From positions 23,997 to 87,996 of the forward strand of contig CALGTK010000186.1 in the NCBI GenBank assembly GCA_937904325.1: 64,000 nt of DNA. Reading direction: 5' to 3'. The notes under the pieces were generated by a model that saw only the letters and a program-made list of their open reading frames with translations, was not told where the DNA came from and did no database searches. Below are positions 57,844-64,000 of the stretch, piece by piece; position 1 is the first letter of the stretch, and the number at the start of each line of letters is the position of its first letter. The DNA is from an uncultured Planctomyces sp. (GTDB taxonomy: Bacteria; Planctomycetota; Planctomycetia; Planctomycetales; Planctomycetaceae). The translations under genes and the position numbers were made by a program.

Positions 57844-59013
57844 TCAGAGTGTCGATAGGGTTCCGAATCGAAGTGCTCCTGAAGCGACCGTCGCTCGCCA
57901 TTCGAACCTTGCTCCCGGCCCGGCATAGTCAAAAACGACGAGATTGGCGAGTGAGCCAGCGGAAAGCTCTACTTCCTCACAGCCAAGCAGCCTGCACGGA
58001 TTTCTGCCGGCCATGTCGAACGCTTCTCGGAGCGACAAATCAGCGACACTCAATGCGTGAGCTACGCAGACGTCGGTTTCGAGACTCGATCCCGCCAGAA
58101 GCTGGTTTTGCCCCGCAATGACAATGCGGCCGTCTTTAAGAATTTCAACCTGCCCCGAAGCAGCTTCGTATCTCCCGGGCGGACAACCGGCCAGACCGGC
58201 AGCGTCGCAGGTGATGACAATGTTTGACTTCCCTTTTGCGGCGATGAACGACCGAATCAAGGATGGCGGAAGATGATGTCCATCCGGAATGATGCTGGCC
58301 ATCAGCCTTGAGTCACCAAGTTGATCCCAGATGTAGTTGGGATGTCGGCGAATTTGACCGTGGGCTCCGTTGCCCAGGTGTGTGCTAAGCCGTGCTCCGG
58401 CGTCAGCAACGGCGGCGACCTGCTCTGACGTTGCTCCCGTGTGCCCGATCGCGATCGTGATTCCGTCCGCGACAGCTTTTTTGGTAAACGCCACAGCTCC
58501 ATCGGCTTCCGGGGCGAGAGTCACGAGACGGATTCGCCCGCCTGATGCAGCCTGATAATTGCAGAATTCGTTCCAGTCTGCGGCTCGAACGTGTTGCAGA
58601 GGGTGCGCTCCCCGAGGCCCATCTTCCCGCGAAATGTACGGTCCTTCCTGGTGGCATCCGGCGACCATCTGATCAACCCAGCTCTCCTGCTCGCACGCCT
58701 GTCGAATAGCCGAAAAACCCGAGATGAACGCTTCGCGAGAAGCGGTCACCAGCGTCGGCATCAGTCGCGTGATGCCAAATTTGTAATGTGGCTCCAGCGT
58801 GCGGATAACTTTTTCCGGAGTCAGCGATTCGTCACTGAACCATGTGCCGCCATGCCCGTTGATCTGCAGGTCAAACAGACCAGGAGCAACTAACGGCAAC
58901 GTGCCGGGGTCTGTCGATGATGGCAGCGACTCGACAGACCTGATTCGATCCCCCTCAGTTTCGATGCAGACGGCTTCTCCGGTGTCGTATCTTCGGCCAT
59001 AAATCTGCAGCAT
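57844..59013 (-). CDS. nagA: N-acetylglucosamine-6-phosphate deacetylase
   Basis: A 389-residue amidohydrolase that converts GlcNAc-6-phosphate to glucosamine-6-phosphate and acetate. The start at 59013 has AGGAG eight bases upstream; the frame is open to 59094 but those residues do not belong. Visible sites: P-G-L-F-D-L-Q-I-N-G-H-G-G, the metal-site glutamate in H-Q-E-G-P-Y-I-S, I-G-H-T-G-A-T, T-H-L-G-N-G-A-H-G (family usually H-L-F-N-A-M), and catalytic Asp in T-C-D-A-A-G-L. The altered H-L-G-N-G-A-H segment marks a divergent NagA subgroup. It fits the use of amino sugars with the sulfatases of this window. Confidence 0.88.
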   Translation of the reverse strand: MLQIYGRRYDTGEAVCIETEGDRIRSVESLPSSTDPGTLPLVAPGLFDLQINGHGGTWFSDESLTPEKVIRTLEPHYKFGITRLMPTLVTASREAFISGFSAIRQACEQESWVDQMVAGCHQEGPYISREDGPRGAHPLQHVRAADWNEFCNYQAASGGRIRLVTLAPEADGAVAFTKKAVADGITIAIGHTGATSEQVAAVADAGARLSTHLGNGAHGQIRRHPNYIWDQLGDSRLMASIIPDGHHLPPSLIRSFIAAKGKSNIVITCDAAGLAGCPPGRYEAASGQVEILKDGRIVIAGQNQLLAGSSLETDVCVAHALSVADLSLREAFDMAGRNPCRLLGCEEVELSAGSLANLVVFDYAGPGARFEWRATVASGALRFGTLSTL

Positions 59014-59202
59014 TCCTGATACTCCTTGTCGCAAGTTCAGATCGGTCTCCGAGAGTGGTCGACCATCGTAGGCCAGCCGGCGACGACGTTCCATTCTCCG
59101 TGTTCCTTTGAACCTGTCACGAGGTTGCGTAGACTCCAGGTGTTTAATTGCACAGCGTTTCAGTCAGTGAAACATCAGCCCCGAGTTAAGGGAGTTTCAG
59201 TT

Positions 59203-60165
59203 ATGGGTTTGCTCGCAGAAGATTGGACACCGGGGGAGCTTATTTTTGCCTTCCTTGTCGGAATCCTTGGTCTAGCCGCTCTGGGCTTTGTGTTCATGTT
59301 CTTGCGTTATTTCAAACTGTGGCTGCGCGGCTTTGTAACGAAAGCGGGGATCAGCCCGCCGACGCTGGTGTTCATGGCACTTCGAAATGTCAACCCCCAC
59401 GTCATCATGGACGCTCGGATTATGGCCGTGCAGGCCGGGCTGACTGATGTGACTCCCCAGGGGCTGGAAGCTCACTATCTGAGCGGCGGTAATGTTCGCC
59501 GAATTGTTCAATCGCTGATCGCTGCTCATCGAGCCAAGATCGACCTGAACTGGTTCACCGCTTCGGCAATCGATCTCGCCGGACGAAATGTGCTGGATGC
59601 CGTCCAGACAAGCGTGAATCCCAAAGTCATCGACTGCCCGGATCCTCGTCGTGGCGGCCGAAAAACACTCGATGGAATCGCCAAAGACGGCATTCAGCTT
59701 AAAGCTCGCGCCCGAGTCACCGTTCGAACCAATCTGGCTCAACTGGTCGGCGGAGCGACGGAAGAAACGATAATCGCCCGAGTCGGCGAAGGCATCGTTT
59801 CTGCGATCGGCTCTTCGTCAAGCCACAAAGAAGTTCTGGCGAATCCTCAATTGATTGCCCGAGCCGTACTCGCCAAGGGACTGGATTCACAAACTGCGTT
59901 TGAAATCGTGTCGATCGACATTGCCGACGTGGATGTTGGAGAAAACGTTGGAGCCCGCCTGCAGGCCGATCAGGCCGAAGCCGACGTCCGCGTTGCCCGA
60001 GCAACGGCAGAAGAACGTCGAGCGATGGCCGTCGCGAATGAGCAGGAAATGAAGGCCGTCACTGTGGAAAACCAGGCTCACGTCGTCCTCGCCGAAGCCG
60101 AAGTCCCATTAGCACTCGCCGATGCCTTCCGCCAGGGCAGCCTGCGATCCTCGTCGACATCCTGA
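59203..60165 (+). CDS. floA: Flotillin-like SPFH protein FloA
   Basis: A 320-residue membrane scaffold protein, close in length to bacterial FloA (about 330). ATG 59203 has GGGAG nine bases upstream. An N-terminal hairpin membrane segment ([20 protein letters not shown]) is followed by L-R-Y-F-K-L-W-L, then the SPFH region ([16 protein letters not shown]) and an Ala/Glu coiled coil ([10 protein letters not shown]). The protein organises functional membrane microdomains. It is divergent from nagA with 190 bases between. Confidence 0.93.
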   Translation: MGLLAEDWTPGELIFAFLVGILGLAALGFVFMFLRYFKLWLRGFVTKAGISPPTLVFMALRNVNPHVIMDARIMAVQAGLTDVTPQGLEAHYLSGGNVRRIVQSLIAAHRAKIDLNWFTASAIDLAGRNVLDAVQTSVNPKVIDCPDPRRGGRKTLDGIAKDGIQLKARARVTVRTNLAQLVGGATEETIIARVGEGIVSAIGSSSSHKEVLANPQLIARAVLAKGLDSQTAFEIVSIDIADVDVGENVGARLQADQAEADVRVARATAEERRAMAVANEQEMKAVTVENQAHVVLAEAEVPLALADAFRQGSLRSSSTS

Positions 60166-60735
60166 ACCCAGGTAAAACAAGTCTGTTGCGGCGGCTGGTG
60201 AGACTCGGCAGCTCTTCGTCGAGGATTCATCGATGCCCTGGATTTACCTGGTCGGCGTTGCGAAAATCTGTCCGTTTCTATTCGGATGGCCGGTCAACCG
60301 AACACATTCGTCGTCAAAATCAGTACAGATCACGCATTTCGAATCTGACAGTTAGCAAGTCTCCGAATCCCGACTCAAGACTTTCTGTCCAGAATTTGAC
60401 ACCTCTGTAACTATCGTGCGGCTATCGGGGAGCGGGCCGGATGTCCGTCTGTGCCGGGATTTCCAGAATCCAACGTCCGTTTGACAGAAAACCTCAAGTA
60501 AGGGGCAATCCTTAGATGATTTTTAAGCCGCCTCGACCGAAAATATGCGAGAGTCGCTCAGAGATCGCGCGGCTCGGTTCTTGAGAGTCCGATTCGGGTT
60601 GATTACTATCGGCTCAGCACATTTTCGATTTCGGTCGTAATGGGACGATGGAATGCTATTCTGCTGGCTTCCGAGCGACTCCGAAACGAAGCAGGCCTCA
60701 AAGATTTGAATCAACCCCAGGCAAGGATCGCCCGG
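60166..60735. other. Intergenic region, nothing recognised
   Basis: About 570 bases between floA and a small hypothetical gene. The frame of the small gene is open back to 60640, but the residues there lack conservation signals. No structured RNA or promoter could be assigned. Confidence 0.3.
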
Positions 60736-60993
60736 ATGACATTGTGCATGGAAGACACGGATTTGCTTCAGAGCGAGTTCAACCCCATGAGTGATCTACT
60801 GACAGTCGAACTAAGCAAAGAGCAGCGAGACGAAATTCTCCGCGGACTGCGGTACGTTAGAAGTTCGGTCATGCTGACTCCCGCAGAGCCTTCCGAGAAA
60901 GTGGCCGAAGGTCGCAACGAAAAGCTGCAGCGAATCGCAGCTCTTTCGAGCTTGCTAAGTGGGCAGGAAGTTGTGCAGAAAGCGACCGTTTAG
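60736..60993 (+). CDS. Small planctomycete hypothetical protein
   Basis: An 85-residue protein from ATG 60736 (AGGA eight bases upstream). The conserved-looking part begins at M-S-D-L-L-T-V-E-L-S (ATG 60787 is an alternative start) and reads S-K-E-Q-R-D-E-I-L-R-G-L-R-Y-V-R-S-S-V-M-L, a helical pattern that recurs in short planctomycete proteins of unknown role (from memory). No membrane segment or known domain. Confidence 0.55.
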   Translation: MTLCMEDTDLLQSEFNPMSDLLTVELSKEQRDEILRGLRYVRSSVMLTPAEPSEKVAEGRNEKLQRIAALSSLLSGQEVVQKATV

Positions 60994-61384
60994 AACATTG
61001 CCGCAAGTTTCTTGAGGTTGACCGTCACATTGACGCCACTTCGAGAGCTGAAGCGATCAGGAATATGCTGCCACCGGGCAGTCAGAAGCCACGACTCCAT
61101 CAAGGGTGTGTCAAGTCGCCGACGAGCCATGTCGATTCGCCCGCAGGGGCCTTTCGGCATGGCTCGTTCTGTTTAACGAACCACCGCTTAACGAACCACC
61201 GCAATCAAACTTTCTTCCCGCCAAAGCGAATTGACCATCCCGCCACAGAGACGAATCGGCGATCAGTATCTGATAGATTTGAAATCACGGGGCCTCACCA
61301 CTATCAAGAGTTTCTCAGCTTGGATTCAGTTGGACACTCTCCCTTGTGACGATTTCGCCGGTCGTCCGGATATACAAATCCTTC
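60994..61384. other. Intergenic region with a 15-bp tandem repeat
   Basis: About 390 bases. The unit TTAACGAACCACCGC is present twice in exact succession (61173-61187 and 61188-61202). No ORF here is convincing. The ketoacyl synthase frame is open back to 61346 at a GTG, but the ATG 61385 start fits the family. Confidence 0.45.
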
Positions 61385-62446
61385 ATGCGATACCAAAACG
61401 TTCGCCTTGAGGCGTTTGCTTATACGCTTCCCGATGAAATCGTCACATCCGACGACATCGAGGAACGATTGCGCCCGGTTTACGAACGGCTTCACCTGCC
61501 GGTCGGCCGGCTGGAACTGATGACCGGAATTCGCGAACGCCGCTTCTTTCCAGTCGGTACAAGGCCCGGAGACATCAGCGCTCAGACCGCAAAGAAGGCG
61601 ATCGAACAATCTGGAATTCCGCTGGAGTCATTCGGTGCGTTGATTCACGGTTCCGTCTGCCGAGATCAGCTCGAACCCGCAACGGCATGCGGAGTTCACT
61701 CAGCAGCGGGATTGCCAGGTTCGTGTGCGGTACTTGATGTCAGCAACGCGTGCCTTGGCATCCTGAACGGAGTGCTGCTTCTGGCCAACATGATCGAACT
61801 CGGTCAGATCCGCGCCGGAGTCGTCGTCGGTACAGAAGTCGGTCGCGGTCTGGTCGAAGGAACGATCGACACTCTGCTCAAGACGCCAAACGTTTCGCGT
61901 AAAGATGTGAAGGGTGAGTTCGCTTCGTTGACGATTGGGTCCGCCTCGGCAGGGATCGTCGTGTGCGACGCAAAGCTCAGCCGAACAGGAAACCGTCTGA
62001 TTGGCGCGCACTGCCTGGCTGATTCGTCGCATCACAAACTGTGCGAAGGTGGCGTCGAGTCAGAAATCTACGGCGACGACCGACCGAGAATGCAGACCGA
62101 TTCCGAAGCGCTGCTGCATGCTGGCGTCAATCTCGCCACGCAGAACTGGGCCACGACATTGAAGACGCTCGGCTGGCAAAACTCCACCGTCGACAAGGCA
62201 TTCACGCATCAAGTTGGCAAGGCTCACCGAAAACTTCTTTATGACAGCCTTGGATTGAAACCGGAAATTGACTTTGCAACCGTCGACTTTCTAGGCAACA
62301 CCGGCGCGGCAGCGTTGCCAGTGACAACGGCAATTGGCCTCGAACGTGGGCACGTTCAAACCGGCGATCAGGTCGCGATGCTGGGAATTGGCAGCGGGCT
62401 CAACTCCATCATGATGGGGTGGGAGTTTCAGCAGCTTCCGAGTTGA
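61385..62446 (+). CDS. 3-oxoacyl-ACP synthase III family (FabH/OleA-like) enzyme
   Basis: A 353-residue thiolase-fold enzyme with the Cys-His-Asn triad of KAS III: C123 in D-V-S-N-A-C-L-G, H275 in F-T-H-Q-V-G, N305 in F-L-G-N-T-G-A-A-A. The C-terminal glycine-rich G-I-G-S-G-L-N-S loop is present. Unlike canonical FabH (about 320 residues) it has an N-terminal extension and long insert (L-V-E-G-T-I-D-T-L-L-K-T-P), closer to OleA- or polyketide-type relatives. Function in fatty acid start, head-to-head condensation or secondary metabolism cannot be decided. It is followed by a kinase gene 98 bases downstream. Confidence 0.88.
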   Translation: MRYQNVRLEAFAYTLPDEIVTSDDIEERLRPVYERLHLPVGRLELMTGIRERRFFPVGTRPGDISAQTAKKAIEQSGIPLESFGALIHGSVCRDQLEPATACGVHSAAGLPGSCAVLDVSNACLGILNGVLLLANMIELGQIRAGVVVGTEVGRGLVEGTIDTLLKTPNVSRKDVKGEFASLTIGSASAGIVVCDAKLSRTGNRLIGAHCLADSSHHKLCEGGVESEIYGDDRPRMQTDSEALLHAGVNLATQNWATTLKTLGWQNSTVDKAFTHQVGKAHRKLLYDSLGLKPEIDFATVDFLGNTGAAALPVTTAIGLERGHVQTGDQVAMLGIGSGLNSIMMGWEFQQLPS

Positions 62447-62513
62447 ACGCGAGTACCTGGGAACTGGCGGTCTGCATTGACTGTCGATTCAAGCAACGCG
62501 GACGTAATGTATC

Positions 62514-62528
62514 GGTACGAATCGTACC
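62514..62528. promoter_or_regulatory. Short perfect inverted repeat upstream of the kinase gene
   Basis: GGTACGA and TCGTACC flank a single A, ending 16 bases before the ATG at 62545. It may be an operator or may hide the ribosome site in a hairpin; no partner is known. Confidence 0.4.
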
Positions 62529-62544
62529 TTTATCAAATGAGCCT

Positions 62545-64000
62545 ATGTCGCACTGTGATCAACCATCGCTGGACCAGACTCCTCGTCAAACGGACGAGCA
62601 GCTTGAGCGTTCGCGATTGTTAAGCGAGCAGGCCCCCAGCAGTGCGGGGTTAAAGGTTCCGGGCTTCTCGTTAACCGAACGTCTCGGCGAAGGAGCATAC
62701 GGAGAGGTTTGGCTGGCTCGTGAAGACAAGACGGGCAAGCATGTCGCCATCAAATTTTACACCCACCGTCGAGGCCTCGACTGGTCCCTGCTTAACCGCG
62801 AAGTTGAGAAGCTCGCTTTGCTTTATACGTCGCGCAATATCGTCAGGCTGATCGACGTCGGCTGGCAAAGCGACCCGCCTCACTACGTGATGGAGTATCT
62901 GGAACGCGGTTCGCTGGAAACCCTTCTCAACGAAGGAACTCCAGATCCTGAAGAAGCCGTGCGGATCATTCGATCGGTTTGCCTGGCACTCGTTCATGCG
63001 CACGGGCGAGGCGTTTTGCATTGCGACCTCAAACCCGCCAACGTCTTACTCGATTCTGATCTTGAGCCGCGACTCTGCGACTTCGGCCAGTCAAGACTTT
63101 CTCACGAACAGAATCCGGCGCTCGGCACTTTGTTTTATATGGCACCCGAACAGGCCAGTCTGGACGCCATTCCAGACGCTCGCTGGGATGTCTACGCACT
63201 CGGGGCATTGCTGTTTCAACTACTGACTGGTCATCCTCCATTCAGAACCCCCCAGAGCGAAGCGCTTCTCAAAGAAACAACAACACTGAAAGAACGCCTG
63301 CAGACTTATCGGGAAATCGTCACGACCAGCCCGCGTCCGCGCGAGCACCATCGCGTTGCGGGAGCAGACCGACGGCTCGTTGAAATTGTCGACCGTTGCC
63401 TGCACCTTGAGCCCGAACGACGCTACGCGAACGCCCAGGCCGTGCTCGACGTTTTGTACATCCGCGAAAGGCAACGCCGAGTTCAGCCACTGGTCGCAAT
63501 GGGTGGCATCGGGCCAGCGGTCATTCTGCTGGCGATGTTTCTCTTTGCCTCAAGATCAATTCAAAGCGCGGTCTCAACAACCAGCGACAACTTGACTGCG
63601 CGAGCTTTGGAGAGCGACGTCATCTCTGTGACAATCCTCGCTTCAGGAGTCGAGAAAGAGCTTCAGGACCGACTGGATGAACTCGTCGAAGTTGCTTCTG
63701 ATCTGAATCTGCGTCGCGCCATTGAACACGCAGAAGGGACCGCATGGGCCGATCGTAAGTTGTTCCAGAAAATCCTCGACGAGACCCGCAGTAACGTCGA
63801 CGAGCGTCGACTGAAGCGGCATCGGCAGCTTGATACGAGTTGGTTCTTCGTTGACGCAACTGGCTTTCAACGCTGGCGAAACCGCTTTGACCCGGCAGTC
63901 ATCGATAAAGACTTTTCCTACCGCGACTACTTCCACGGTCACAGCGTCGAGTACGAACGCGGCAAGGCGACAGACGGCACCGGCCCTATTCAGCAACCGT
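62545..64000 (+). CDS. Membrane Ser/Thr kinase with extracytoplasmic sensor domain (partial)
   Basis: The frame runs off the right edge after 485 codons. The N-terminal kinase domain has G-E-G-A-Y-G-E-V near residue 45, V-A-I-K-F near 67, catalytic H-C-D-L-K-P-A-N at 159-166 (Cys replaces Arg of HRD), C-D-F-G-Q-S and Y-M-A-P-E-Q-A. A single transmembrane segment (about residues 319-335, P-A-V-I-L-L-A-M-F-L-F-A) precedes a region with W-F-F-V-D-A-T-G and F-S-Y-R-D-Y-F-H-G, typical of Cache-type ligand sensors. It is therefore probably a receptor kinase that senses a small extracytoplasmic ligand. The ligand cannot be named. Confidence 0.88.
   Translation, partial: MSHCDQPSLDQTPRQTDEQLERSRLLSEQAPSSAGLKVPGFSLTERLGEGAYGEVWLAREDKTGKHVAIKFYTHRRGLDWSLLNREVEKLALLYTSRNIVRLIDVGWQSDPPHYVMEYLERGSLETLLNEGTPDPEEAVRIIRSVCLALVHAHGRGVLHCDLKPANVLLDSDLEPRLCDFGQSRLSHEQNPALGTLFYMAPEQASLDAIPDARWDVYALGALLFQLLTGHPPFRTPQSEALLKETTTLKERLQTYREIVTTSPRPREHHRVAGADRRLVEIVDRCLHLEPERRYANAQAVLDVLYIRERQRRVQPLVAMGGIGPAVILLAMFLFASRSIQSAVSTTSDNLTARALESDVISVTILASGVEKELQDRLDELVEVASDLNLRRAIEHAEGTAWADRKLFQKILDETRSNVDERRLKRHRQLDTSWFFVDATGFQRWRNRFDPAVIDKDFSYRDYFHGHSVEYERGKATDGTGPIQQP

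Overview
This 64 kb window reads as the chromosome of a planctomycete, most like the Planctomycetaceae and their relatives (genus not determinable here). The evidence is repeated gene pairs of DUF1549/DUF1553 plus DUF1501 secreted proteins, many secreted sulfatases, several eukaryote-like Ser/Thr kinases, a CRTAC1/ASPIC-UnbV protein, a FloA-type flotillin and a large share of signal-peptide proteins. No rRNA, tRNA, CRISPR array, intact IS element or phage gene was recognised.

Layout. 1-4.1 kb: the end of an unknown gene, then a tight minus-strand operon rpe - inactive histidine-phosphatase-like gene - accD - Ser/Thr kinase - purN. 4.7-9.99 kb: a DUF1549/DUF1501 pair, a decayed glycoside-hydrolase-like gene and a secreted beta-propeller-like protein. 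10-13.7 kb: an SDR oxidoreductase and alaS. 14-21 kb: a second DUF1549/DUF1501 pair, a SASA-type esterase and a CRTAC1-like protein. 21-24 kb: a DUF1080-like protein surrounded by three decayed loci. 23.8-25.2 kb: aroF (DAHP synthase) behind a leader with all the parts of a ribosome-mediated attenuator. 25.4-35.3 kb: two more DUF1549/DUF1501 pairs on the minus strand around an orphan efflux adaptor. 35.5-38.4 kb: a decayed sterol-desaturase gene, a lone DUF1501 gene and more decayed DNA. 38.4-50.6 kb: a sulfatase region with four sulfatase genes (one a sulfatase-VHL-sulfatase fusion), a secreted metalloprotease and a planctomycete-type hypothetical protein. 51.4-64 kb: three kinases (one truncated by the window edge), a nitrilase, a phytoene-desaturase-like FAD enzyme, a flavin reductase, nagA, floA and a ketoacyl synthase III.

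The genes suggest a heterotroph that attacks sulfated, aminosugar-containing polymers: sulfatases, a SASA-type esterase and NagA, with the DUF1549/DUF1501 pairs as probable envelope or extracellular partners of unknown biochemistry. Housekeeping genes (purN, accD, rpe, alaS, aroF) lie between these accessory blocks.

The most notable observation is the aroF leader. A near-consensus promoter has a 16-bp perfect palindrome in its spacer. It is followed by a 35-codon leader ORF carrying W-F-F-Y-F-G-F, then a terminator hairpin with a T run. A competing antiterminator pairing of 15 positions (one mismatch, two wobbles) can also form. This matches the logic of aromatic amino acid attenuation. The second is the 1041-residue protein with two complete sulfatase domains joined by a VHL-beta-like domain.
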